From WVWW01 sp041568335 (lineage in GTDB: Bacteria > Acidobacteriota > Polarisedimenticolia > Polarisedimenticolales > Polarisedimenticolaceae), in NCBI GenBank assembly GCA_041568335.1, contig JBFFZZ010000047.1:1-15142 (forward strand): 15,142 nucleotides of DNA, read 5' to 3'. The position numbers and the translations under genes are program-made. Below, one piece after another: positions 7,390 through 15,142 of this stretch. The notes beneath the pieces were generated by a model, which had not been told where the DNA came from, ran no database searches, and saw nothing but the letters and a program-made list of their open reading frames with translations. The first letter of the stretch is position 1. Each line of letters opens with the position of its first letter.

Positions 7390-10300
7390 TCAGTGCAAAA
7401 CGGTCATGCGTTGTTCCATACCGTTGGCGCGGATCTCCGGAACGTACATCGCGTGGCCTTGCAACGGAAGCGCGTGAAAGGCTCCCGGTGTCTCGGCTCG
7501 CAGCGTGTACCGGATCTCCCAGACACCCTGTGGCAGCTTGTCGATGAACAACGCGATCTTGCGGTCGCGCAGCTCACGATAAACCCAGCGCGTGGCACCC
7601 GTGAGGTCGACCTGATCGACGCCACCGGCGAGCCGTAGCTCCACCGCACTCGGTTTGAGCTCGGAGGCGTACAGCGGACCACCGCTACGCACGTCGATCG
7701 CCTCGAGCCCGGCCGGTTTGAGATCCTCGAACAGCAGGTACTCGTAGTCGTTCTTGGCCTCGATCGTCAGCACGACCTCGACGCGGTCGCCGGAAGCCAG
7801 CTCGCCGCCGTCGGGCAGCGGGCGCTTCTCGTCGCGCGGACCGTCGAGCAGCGTCTCGCGCGCCACGATACGATTGTACTGGCGTCGTACGAACAGCTGG
7901 TGCCCGGCCGGTTTGATCGGCTCCTCGAGGCTGAAGAAGCTCGCCTGGGCCATCGCGTAGAGCGGGCCCGTGCCGTTGGTGCGTGAGACCTCGATCTCGT
8001 TACGCCCCGTACGAAGCCAGCCGGGGGCGATTTCGAAGCGGCTCGGCGCGGCAATCAGCTCCGCACCCTCCAGAATGACCGTGTCCACGGTCCGGCCGTT
8101 GACCTTGACCGTGAACCCGTGTCGGCCGCGGATCTCGTCGCTGGCCCGCAGGTAATCCGTCAGCGCCAGCACGGCGATCGCCGTGTCACGCGTGTTGGAC
8201 CACTGCGCCCCGCGGCGATTCTGGATCAGCCAGCCGGTCGCCTTCGGGATCAACGCGTTGTCGGGATCGATCGCCAGCATCGCGCGCAGCACGAATGCCG
8301 TCGTCTCGACCGGCCCCTCGGACCAACGCCACCAGAAACCGTCCGCGCCCCAGTGGGCCGTGGTGACGTCGTGTCGCGATTTCGCGTTGCGCGGGCCCCG
8401 CTGCACGTTCGAGTTCGCCGGATCGTCGTCGATCTTGACGCCGTTCTCGAGATTGCGAACAAGCGTCCGCGCCAGGTCCTGACGGCCGAAACCGTTCGCC
8501 GAGAGGGCCAGCAACGCGCGCGTGTAGGCGTTGAGGCGTTCGCGCCGCTCCCACAGGTTCCCCAGGGCAACTTCTTCGAAACGGTGCGCCGGACCGGGGT
8601 TGGCCGACGCCAAGGCGAAGAGCATGAACGACTGCATATCCGGGCTGGATTCGAACTCGACGAGACGCTTGCGTAGAAACTCGACTCCACGCGAAAGGGC
8701 GCCGGGCTCGATCTGGATCCCGGCATCCCGAGCGATCGACAGTCCCCAGACGACGTACGCCGTCATGTAGGCGTCGCTGTCGCCCTCCTTCCACCAGCCC
8801 CAGCCGCCGTCCGCGTGCTGCATGTCGTAGAGCCTCGTGAGACCTTTCCGCGTCGCTCTATCGAGGTCTCTGCCCTTGCCCTCGGGATGGGTCTTGTCGG
8901 CGAACTGTTGCTCGATGCCGCCGTAGACCTTGCGCATCGCCGCGTCCGGATCGATCCCGAGATCTTCGAATGTGCGCGCGACGATCGCCGCCGGCAGGAA
9001 TCGACTCATCGTCTGCTCGGTGCACCCGTACGGATAGTCGATGAGATAAGGCAGCGCGTCGAGCATCGTGACCGCCAGCGACGGCGTCACCTGGACGAAC
9101 ATCGACGTCGAGCCCGGACGTCGCTCGGCGGGAAGCTCGAGGACGATGGCTCCGTTCCCGGCGGCGAACCGCGCGGCGCGGGCGATCTGCTTGTCGATGC
9201 CGTGCTCGAAAACGGGGATCTCGCGTTGCATCGCGTCGCCGAGCGAGCCGGCGGCCGTCTTGGCGGTCAGCTTCGCGGTCCCGGCCGTTTCCGCGATCAC
9301 CTCCCAATCGAGTCGTGTCTCCGCGCCCGGCTGCAGCTCGAACTGCCGCGCGCGTCGATCGAGCATCCGCAGACCCTCGACTTCCAACACGGCGTCGAAC
9401 GTCATCGTCTCCTCGGTGTCGTTGCGCACGATGCCCGAGATCACGCCGCGGTCGCCGGCGACCAGGAAACGCGGGCTCTGCAACCGCATGATCACCGGTT
9501 GATGCGTCTTCGCGTCGACTTCGGCGATACCGAACGCGTCCTCTCGCGTCGCCACGCGCGCCTTGAGCTGCCAGGTCGTGAGCGACTCGGGGAACGTCAC
9601 GTCGACCGTCGCCCGGCCGTCTTCACCGGTGACGAGATCGGGTAGCCACAGGATCGTGGAGCGGAAATCGGTCCGCACTTGCACCTCGATCTCGGGGCCG
9701 GCGCCCTCACGGCCGTCGGCGTCCACCCGGTTCATCGCCTTGGCCGCTGGTGCCTGGGCCGCGGACTCCATCACCGCGTCCGCACCGAAATACCGTGCCC
9801 GCTGGGCCATGTCGCCCGCGAACCCGACATTGTCCAGCTCACTCTTGGGTTGACGCTCCTCCTCCGCCTCGATGGCGTCCGGCAAGCGAAACGGCTGCAT
9901 CTGCAAGCTGGTCCCGGTCTGGACGCGCGGCGAGCGGCGGCTCCCGAAGTAGACCTGACGGGGGTCGCCCGCGTAATCGCTCTGGATGTAAAAGACGGAC
10001 TTGTCGACCAGGGCCAGCGCGACCTCGGCCGCGACCGGATTACCGTCGACGTCGCGCGTCACGACCGTGACCCGACCGTCCTGCCGCGGCAGGTAGCGCT
10101 CGCGGTCGTACTCGAGCCGGACGTCGAGGAAGTGGTCGACCGGAGGAACGATCAGTTGTTCCCGATCGAACAGCACCTGAAGATCGTGAACCATCACCGC
10201 GGCCAGGTAGACGTTGGGAACGAAACGTTCGTCGATGTCGAGTTCGATCAGACGGATACGGTCTTCGACGTGCACCAGGCGATGCTCGAGGATCCCCTCG

Positions 10301-13083
10301 GCCTCGACGGTCAACAGCACGTAGCGGTTCGAGACCGGCACGCTGATCATGACCGGCAACGTCTCGCCGGCCCGCACGGTGTCGCGATCGATCAGCAGGT
10401 CGACCCCGCCGTGGTGGTACCCGATGTGCCGCGAGGATGCGTCGCACACCCAGACGGTCGTCTCGCCCTTCACCGGGGCGCCGTCGCGATCGCGGCTGAA
10501 CCACCGGACCCGGTAATAGCCCTCCTTCGCGGCCTCGAAATCGATCGCGGCCGTCCCGTCGCGTCCCGTCGTCGCATCGATCCGCAGGACCTCCCGCTCG
10601 TCGTAGGAGCCGGGCCGGTTTCTTCGTTCGGTCCAGGTCTGCTGCACGACGGTGATCTTGCCGGCGACGGAGACGGTCTCGTCGTTGGCGTCGCGCGTGT
10701 GGATCTCGATGGTGACCTTGTCGCCGGGGCGGTACAGGTTGTGCTCCGGTTTCAGGTGCGCGAAGTAGCTGCGACGGCCGACACGCACCGTGTCCTGCCC
10801 GACGATCTCACGCCGCGAGGCGTCGGTGACGCGGGCCTCGATGCGATACTCGAAGTCCTGATTCTGCCCGAACGGCGTCGTGAAACGCACCGTCGCGCGC
10901 CCCAGTGAATCGGTCGTCAGCGTCTCGCGATGGATCGTCTGTTCACCGTAGTGCCAGCGCCGGGAGTAGCCCGCCTGTTCTTCGTAGAACCAGCCGTACG
11001 GCCTGAGCGGCGCCCAGCGACGGAAATAGGTCGACTGATGCACGAGCACTTCCACCGTCGCACCGGCAACCGGACCACCGAACGTGTACTCGGCGACGAT
11101 CGCCGCCTCGATCGTGTCGCCGAGGACGAAGACCTTGCGTTTGCCCGCGTCATCGACGGGTGTTTCCACGTCGACCGTGAACTCGGGCAGCTTGTACTCC
11201 TCGATGCGGAACAGCGGGAACTGCCCCGCGCCGGTCTTGCGGCTGGGCACACGGAACTCGATGCGCACCTCGCCGAGCGTCCAGTCGGGCTTCAGCTCCA
11301 GCTCGCCCCAGGCGCTGCCGAAGTCGTTGAGGATCAGCTCGCCCTTGGCCAGCTCGTTCGAGCGGGCGTCGCGGATCGTGTATTCGAGCACCTCGCCGGC
11401 CGGCGTCCTGTAGGCGCCGTCCCTCTTCGCCCGCGTGATGACCTTGAACTTCGCCGTTTCGCCGGGGCGGTAGGCGGGACGATCGGCAAACGTGTAGACG
11501 TGCCAGCTCTCGTCGGCGCGGCTCGTGCGGTACGTGCCGCTCATCCCGATGGCTTGCCGCGCGCCCGCGCGCACGCCTGCCAGCATCGTGTGGCCGTCCC
11601 GGGCCAGCTCGAACTCCGTCAGGCCGTTCTCGCCGGTGGTCCGTGTTCCGCCGTCCCAGTGCCATTCGTGCCGGTTGTACCCGAGCTGCCACAGGTGCAC
11701 GCTCGCGCCCGGGATCGGGGAGCCGTCGAGCGCATCGCACACGTAGACGATCGCCCGCCTGCCCGCGGTCTTGATCACGACGGACAGGTCGGTCACCACG
11801 ACCAGAGCGCGCGAGTTCTGCCCCTCCGCGCGGGCCTCCAGGACGTAGGCGCCGGGGGCGAGAGCACGCTCCACCACGTGCTCGTCCGACGACGGGCGAT
11901 GATCCCGGTGGTCGGGGTGCGTCACGGTCCAGCCGGCGATCGTCTCGCGGCCGGTCAGGTCGAGCTGCGCCAGCCAATCGTGATGCCGTCCCTCGCGATC
12001 GCGAAACAACCGGCCCGAAAGATCGATCGCCGTCAGGCTCAGATCGATCCGGCCGACGTTGCGCGAGCTCAACGCGAAACGAATCTCGGACTCCGGGAGG
12101 AAAGTGTTCGAGACGGCGACGTTGAGCTGGGGGTCGACGATCTGCCGGAGCTCGTTTTGAGCCTGGCGATACCAGCGCGACTCGCCCTCCGAGAACTCGG
12201 CTAAGAGCTGGCGGTAGCGCCGGACGGCCTCGACGTAGTCGGGACGGTTCGTCGCGTTCCCGTTGTCGTCGAGCTCCACGCGACCGGTCTGCGCCAACCA
12301 CTGCGCGTACTGGTAGATCGCGTCGTCGCGCCATCGGGTGGTGCGGCTTTCCTCGATCGCGCGCTCGAACAGCTCGGGAACGCGACGGAGCTGGCGCCAG
12401 TCTCCTCCCTGATAGCGCAACGTCATCGCCATCTGGTAGTTCAGGTGTGCCCGCTCGGTGGCCGTCTCGGTAATGGAGAGCGCCCTCTCCAGGATGTCGA
12501 GGGGAAGCTGGTTGCCGTACTGGCCGTAGTAGTACCACCGCCCCGGGTCGGGTGGGGTCGTCGCCTTGTGGATGATCGCGAGATAGCGTTCGCGGGCCCG
12601 CCCGAGATCGGTGGAGCCGGCCCACCACGCCAGGGCCTGCTGGTAGTGGCTCCACGCGGTGTACCAGTTGCGCGTCTGCTGCGGGATCCAGAACGAGTCG
12701 CCGAGGGACTCCTGGGCCTCGGCCCAGAGGCGATCGCGATCTTCCTCTCGCGGCTTCGCCGCGATCATGTCGCGCAACGCCTTGCGGGATTCTTCGAGCT
12801 GCGTCTGGTCGCGCTGCTGTGTCGCGGCCCAGTCCCGCCACGAGCAATCGGCGACGCGAAGCCGGATGCGGTCCCGCTCTTCGTCGTCGAGCTGTTCCGC
12901 GCCGAGGATCTCCCGGTAGAGCGTCAGTGCCGCGCGGAACGAGCCCTCGGCGTAGAGGGCCTCGGCTCGATCTAGCGTCGACCGAGGGTCGACCGGCGCG
13001 GGCGACGGGTCCGTGGACACGGCCGCCGGCAGAGCGACCAGAACCAGCAGGGCGAACAGGCTCAGGCTTCGAAGCAACGTCAT
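7390..13083 (-). CDS. Large secreted thioester alpha-2-macroglobulin family protein
   Basis: The 1897-residue protein is a bacterial alpha-2-macroglobulin, a periplasmic or surface trap thought to inhibit proteases. Residues 1-23 form a Sec signal peptide (MTLLRSLSLFALLVLVALPA); there is no lipobox cysteine, unlike the E. coli lipoprotein YfhM. Residues 30-300 are a helical-repeat, TPR-like region. Macroglobulin domains follow: an MG2-like one with DRPAYRPGE (534-542) and another with LYRPGDK (783-789). DKSVF (1027-1031) precedes a low-complexity, protease-accessible stretch (about 1040-1130) that may act as bait. FPESLTTW (1164-1171) is the signature of the A2M domain. GCTEQ (1353-1357) is an intact CxEQ thioester with Cys1354 and Gln1357. 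It sits in an alpha-helical TED domain that also contains HADGGWGWW. A C-terminal MG10-like domain ends the chain. ATG 13083 has GAGG 6 nt upstream. A pbpC-type partner is absent from this window. Confidence 0.94.
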   Translation of the reverse strand: MTLLRSLSLFALLVLVALPAAVSTDPSPAPVDPRSTLDRAEALYAEGSFRAALTLYREILGAEQLDDEERDRIRLRVADCSWRDWAATQQRDQTQLEESRKALRDMIAAKPREEDRDRLWAEAQESLGDSFWIPQQTRNWYTAWSHYQQALAWWAGSTDLGRARERYLAIIHKATTPPDPGRWYYYGQYGNQLPLDILERALSITETATERAHLNYQMAMTLRYQGGDWRQLRRVPELFERAIEESRTTRWRDDAIYQYAQWLAQTGRVELDDNGNATNRPDYVEAVRRYRQLLAEFSEGESRWYRQAQNELRQIVDPQLNVAVSNTFLPESEIRFALSSRNVGRIDLSLTAIDLSGRLFRDREGRHHDWLAQLDLTGRETIAGWTVTHPDHRDHRPSSDEHVVERALAPGAYVLEARAEGQNSRALVVVTDLSVVIKTAGRRAIVYVCDALDGSPIPGASVHLWQLGYNRHEWHWDGGTRTTGENGLTEFELARDGHTMLAGVRAGARQAIGMSGTYRTSRADESWHVYTFADRPAYRPGETAKFKVITRAKRDGAYRTPAGEVLEYTIRDARSNELAKGELILNDFGSAWGELELKPDWTLGEVRIEFRVPSRKTGAGQFPLFRIEEYKLPEFTVDVETPVDDAGKRKVFVLGDTIEAAIVAEYTFGGPVAGATVEVLVHQSTYFRRWAPLRPYGWFYEEQAGYSRRWHYGEQTIHRETLTTDSLGRATVRFTTPFGQNQDFEYRIEARVTDASRREIVGQDTVRVGRRSYFAHLKPEHNLYRPGDKVTIEIHTRDANDETVSVAGKITVVQQTWTERRNRPGSYDEREVLRIDATTGRDGTAAIDFEAAKEGYYRVRWFSRDRDGAPVKGETTVWVCDASSRHIGYHHGGVDLLIDRDTVRAGETLPVMISVPVSNRYVLLTVEAEGILEHRLVHVEDRIRLIELDIDERFVPNVYLAAVMVHDLQVLFDREQLIVPPVDHFLDVRLEYDRERYLPRQDGRVTVVTRDVDGNPVAAEVALALVDKSVFYIQSDYAGDPRQVYFGSRRSPRVQTGTSLQMQPFRLPDAIEAEEERQPKSELDNVGFAGDMAQRARYFGADAVMESAAQAPAAKAMNRVDADGREGAGPEIEVQVRTDFRSTILWLPDLVTGEDGRATVDVTFPESLTTWQLKARVATREDAFGIAEVDAKTHQPVIMRLQSPRFLVAGDRGVISGIVRNDTEETMTFDAVLEVEGLRMLDRRARQFELQPGAETRLDWEVIAETAGTAKLTAKTAAGSLGDAMQREIPVFEHGIDKQIARAARFAAGNGAIVLELPAERRPGSTSMFVQVTPSLAVTMLDALPYLIDYPYGCTEQTMSRFLPAAIVARTFEDLGIDPDAAMRKVYGGIEQQFADKTHPEGKGRDLDRATRKGLTRLYDMQHADGGWGWWKEGDSDAYMTAYVVWGLSIARDAGIQIEPGALSRGVEFLRKRLVEFESSPDMQSFMLFALASANPGPAHRFEEVALGNLWERRERLNAYTRALLALSANGFGRQDLARTLVRNLENGVKIDDDPANSNVQRGPRNAKSRHDVTTAHWGADGFWWRWSEGPVETTAFVLRAMLAIDPDNALIPKATGWLIQNRRGAQWSNTRDTAIAVLALTDYLRASDEIRGRHGFTVKVNGRTVDTVILEGAELIAAPSRFEIAPGWLRTGRNEIEVSRTNGTGPLYAMAQASFFSLEEPIKPAGHQLFVRRQYNRIVARETLLDGPRDEKRPLPDGGELASGDRVEVVLTIEAKNDYEYLLFEDLKPAGLEAIDVRSGGPLYASELKPSAVELRLAGGVDQVDLTGATRWVYRELRDRKIALFIDKLPQGVWEIRYTLRAETPGAFHALPLQGHAMYVPEIRANGMEQRMTVLH

Positions 13084-13171
13084 GGAGCAACCTCACGCCG
13101 GATGAACGTCCGGGTCTGCCTGGATGGACACCGATCGGGGGGCGAAGTTCCCGGTGGCTGCGTAACGACAG

Positions 13172-13181
13172 GATTGTAATC
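13172..13181. promoter_or_regulatory. -10-like box and short palindrome in the macroglobulin/roxA divergent region
   Basis: GATT-GT-AATC (13172-13181) is a short interrupted palindrome. On the minus strand it contains TACAAT (13178-13173), a -10-like hexamer that would start macroglobulin transcription near 13166 with a leader of about 83 nt. No good -35 hexamer is seen. Its position in the 134-bp divergent gap allows a shared operator. Nothing else in 13084-13217 stands out, apart from a small CGGTC tandem repeat at 13181-13190. Confidence 0.25.
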
Positions 13182-13217
13182 GGTCCGGTCCGGCGGTGGG
13201 CTATCCTCGTGCGCCTG

Positions 13218-14390
13218 ATGGATCGATCCGAACGGCTTTTTGGCGAGCTTCCGGTCGACGAGTTCCTGGCTCGGTACTGGCAGAAGCGTCCGCTGGTGAT
13301 CCGCGGCGCTTTTCCGGGATTCGAGGACCCGATCCGGCCCGAGGAGCTGGCCGGGCTGGCGCTCGAAGAGGGGGTCGCTTCGCGTTTGATCCTCGAGCGC
13401 GGCAAGAACCCGTGGGAGCTGCGTCTCGCGCCGCATCCCGAGGGGACCTTTGAAGCGCTCCCCGAAACGCACTGGACGCTGCTCGTCCACGAGGTCGATC
13501 AGTGGATCCCCGAGGTCGGACGACTCCTGGAACGCTTCCGCTTCTTGCCCAACTGGCGGCTCGACGATGTGATGGTCAGCTATGCGCCACCCCACGGCAG
13601 CGTCGGCGCGCATCTCGATCACTACGATGTGTTCCTGTTGCAAGGGCTCGGGCGACGCCGCTGGCAGATCGAAAACCGGCCGCGCCCACCGGGTGAGGAG
13701 AACGTCCCCGACCTCGACGTGCGGATGTTGCGACAATTCGAGCCGGACGAGGAGTGGCTCCTCGAACCCGGCGACCTGCTCTACCTGCCGCCGCGGATCC
13801 CGCACCTCGGAACGGCGGTCGATGCTTGCCTGACCTACTCGATCGGTTTCCGCGCCCCGCGGCAGAAGGAGCTCGCCACCGCGTTCGGCGCCGACCTGAC
13901 GGAACGTGCCGATGCGGATCTGCGCTACACGGATCCGGACCTGCGGGCCGGCACGGAACCCGGCGAGATCGACACCGAGACCCTGGGACGCGTCCGCGCG
14001 CTCATCGAACGAATCGAGCGCGGCGACGACGCGCTCGCCGGCTGGTTCGGCCGTTTCGCCACCGAGCCCAAGCGCGAGCGTGCGGACCCCGAAGGCGACC
14101 CCGAGTGGACCGCGGCGCGACTTCGCAGCGCCCTCGCCGAGCCCGGGTTCCGGCTGGAGCGCGCGGCGCCGGGGCGCTTCGCGCACTACCGGCACACCGA
14201 CGGCTCGGTCTCCCTGTTCGTCGGTGGTGAGGGCCATCGTCTCTCGGCCGGCGAAGCGGCGTTCGCCCCGCTGATCACGGGGACGCGACCGCTCGACGGG
14301 GCGGCGCTCGCGGCATACGCAGCCGACGATCGGCTCGTCGATTGGATCGGCGGTTGGATCCACCATGGCTATCTGTTCGTTCCGGAGTAG
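13218..14390 (+). CDS. roxA: RoxA/YcfD-like JmjC-cupin ribosomal oxygenase
   Basis: This is a 2-oxoglutarate/Fe(II)-dependent protein hydroxylase. The E. coli homologue hydroxylates an arginine of ribosomal protein L16; the substrate here is inferred. The product has 390 residues (E. coli 373). The N-terminus has FLARYWQKRPLVIRGAFPGF (15-34), typical of the family. VGAHLDHYDVFLLQGLGRRR (129-148) carries the iron ligands H132 and D134. LEPGDLLYLPPRIPH (182-196) supplies the third ligand, H196, so the metal site is complete. The C-terminal 170 or so residues correspond to the dimerisation and winged-helix parts of YcfD. ATG 13218 is chosen; an in-frame GTG at 13209 with GGTGG upstream is possible. 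The frame stays open far upstream, but that part is antisense to the macroglobulin gene. The gene is followed 34 bp later by the antiporter. Confidence 0.92.
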   Translation: MDRSERLFGELPVDEFLARYWQKRPLVIRGAFPGFEDPIRPEELAGLALEEGVASRLILERGKNPWELRLAPHPEGTFEALPETHWTLLVHEVDQWIPEVGRLLERFRFLPNWRLDDVMVSYAPPHGSVGAHLDHYDVFLLQGLGRRRWQIENRPRPPGEENVPDLDVRMLRQFEPDEEWLLEPGDLLYLPPRIPHLGTAVDACLTYSIGFRAPRQKELATAFGADLTERADADLRYTDPDLRAGTEPGEIDTETLGRVRALIERIERGDDALAGWFGRFATEPKRERADPEGDPEWTAARLRSALAEPGFRLERAAPGRFAHYRHTDGSVSLFVGGEGHRLSAGEAAFAPLITGTRPLDGAALAAYAADDRLVDWIGGWIHHGYLFVPE

Positions 14391-14393
14391 AAT
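14388..14393 (+). promoter_or_regulatory. -10-like hexamer before the antiporter gene
   Basis: TAGAAT overlaps the roxA stop codon and differs from TATAAT at one base. Transcription would start near 14400, about 25 nt before ATG 14425. The only -35 candidate (TGGCTA at 14366-14371, 16-bp spacer) is poor. Co-transcription with roxA is equally possible. Confidence 0.2.
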
Positions 14394-14424
14394 CCGCGCT
14401 TCGATGTGTGAGACCTGACCCCGG

Positions 14425-15142
14425 ATGAACTGGTTGCTCCTGATCGTGGGCCTGGCCGTGCTGCTCGGCGGCGGCGAAGCGCTCGTCCGGGGCGCCACCG
14501 CACTCGCTCGACGACTCGGTGTGTCGCCGATGGTCATCGGCATGACGGTGCTCGCGTTCGGTACGAGCGCTCCCGAATTGGCGGTCAACGTTCGAGCCGC
14601 GCTCGAGGGAAACAGCTCGCTCACGTTCGGCAACGTGGTGGGGTCGAACATCGCCAACATCGGTCTGATCCTCGGTCTCACCTCGCTGATCCAGACGCTC
14701 CGGATCCACCGTACGATCGTCACCCGGGAGATCCCGATCATGCTCGGCGTGACCGTCCTGGCGCTCCTCCTCGGCAGCGATTGGGTCCTGGGCAGCGCAC
14801 CGGATCGTTTCGGCCGGATCGACGGCGCGATCCTGCTGCTCGCGTTTGCGGGCTTCCTGTACGTCACCGTCCGCAACGCGATCCGGGCCCGCCGCGACGA
14901 CCGGTTCATGCACGAGGCGGAAGAAGAGCAGGAACAGGTCGTCCCGCCCAACGCTTGGATCGCGGCGCTGCTGACCGCCGCCGGGCTGGCCGGCGTGCTG
15001 CTGGGAAGCAAATGGACCGTCGATGGTGCTTCGGGCGTGGCCGCAGCGCTGGGGATGAGCGAAGCGCTGATCGGTTTGACGGTCGTCGCCGTGGGGACCA
15101 GCCTGCCCGAGCTGACGACCTCGATGTTCGCCGCCCTGAAAG
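14425..15142 (+). CDS. Calcium/sodium antiporter, CaCA family (YrbG-like), 3' end outside window
   Basis: This inner-membrane exchanger of the Na+/Ca2+ antiporter superfamily is cut by the window edge after 239 codons; the family is usually about 310-370 residues. The first alpha-repeat is complete: FGTSAPELAVNVRAAL (45-60) and FGNVVGSNIANIGLILGL (68-85) carry the ion-coordinating acidic and asparagine residues. The second repeat begins with VGTSLPELTTSMFAA (223-237), and its GN..GSN half lies beyond the edge. Hydrophobic segments are visible at about 1-20, 34-50, 70-90, 102-118, 134-149, 178-194 and 212-225. A charged loop (153-172, rich in Arg, Asp and Glu) between the two halves is the expected cytoplasmic linker. 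ATG 14425 starts directly at the first membrane helix; its Shine-Dalgarno is not clear. It lies 34 bp after roxA on the same strand. Confidence 0.93.
   Translation, partial: MNWLLLIVGLAVLLGGGEALVRGATALARRLGVSPMVIGMTVLAFGTSAPELAVNVRAALEGNSSLTFGNVVGSNIANIGLILGLTSLIQTLRIHRTIVTREIPIMLGVTVLALLLGSDWVLGSAPDRFGRIDGAILLLAFAGFLYVTVRNAIRARRDDRFMHEAEEEQEQVVPPNAWIAALLTAAGLAGVLLGSKWTVDGASGVAAALGMSEALIGLTVVAVGTSLPELTTSMFAALK

Noticed and set aside
12819..13217. Upstream extension of the roxA frame to a 523-residue protein
   Set aside because: The extra residues are Arg/Pro-rich, overlap the 5' end of the macroglobulin gene on the other strand, and precede the normal family N-terminus at ATG 13218.
11150..13405. 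751-residue minus-strand open frame overlapping the macroglobulin gene
   Set aside because: Same strand but another frame of the macroglobulin coding sequence; composition is almost all Arg, Pro, Gly and Ala, with no motif.
13080..15011. 643-residue minus-strand open frame across roxA and the antiporter
   Set aside because: Antisense to two clear genes with intact catalytic and transport motifs; no motif of its own.

Overview
The window is high-GC bacterial chromosome (about 65% G+C by eye), densely packed with housekeeping and envelope genes. I see no mobile element, CRISPR array, tRNA or rRNA. Gene content points to a Myxococcota-like or other deltaproteobacterial-type lineage: a class I HMG-CoA reductase, a long eukaryote-like urocanase, a PilZ protein of the myxobacterial type, and a very large thioester alpha-2-macroglobulin with a helical-repeat N-terminus. 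This placement is inferred from family distribution and is not proven.

Layout from left to right. Positions 1-461 (+) hold the 3' end of a PDZ-domain protein. It converges on a minus-strand pair, a TIGR01777 epimerase (3523-2621) followed by urocanate hydratase (2568-541). A 128-bp divergent region (3524-3651) then separates this pair from a plus-strand pair, a small secreted beta-sandwich protein (3652-4080) and a single-domain cupin (4083-4448), with only 2 nt between them. The cupin ends 6 nt from the end of HMG-CoA reductase (6017-4455, minus). Next come minus-strand dihydrofolate reductase (6587-6120), a PilZ protein (7299-6616) and the 1897-residue alpha-2-macroglobulin (13083-7390). 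A second divergent region (13084-13217) leads to a plus-strand RoxA-type ribosomal oxygenase (13218-14390) and a CaCA-family Na+/Ca2+ antiporter (14425 to beyond the window end).

The genes do not form one pathway. Plausible functional units are the secreted-protein/cupin pair, the epimerase/urocanase pair, and the oxygenase/antiporter pair. HMG-CoA reductase implies that mevalonate is made, and urocanase implies histidine breakdown, but no partner genes of either pathway lie here. The most unusual items are the HMG-CoA reductase with an extra N-terminal beta-rich domain, the alpha-2-macroglobulin without a penicillin-binding partner in view, and the PilZ protein with a cysteine-rich N-terminus. 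Several genes lack a clear Shine-Dalgarno sequence, and two of these have a -10-like hexamer just before the start, which suggests leaderless transcripts. I do not see a convincing undescribed multi-gene system.
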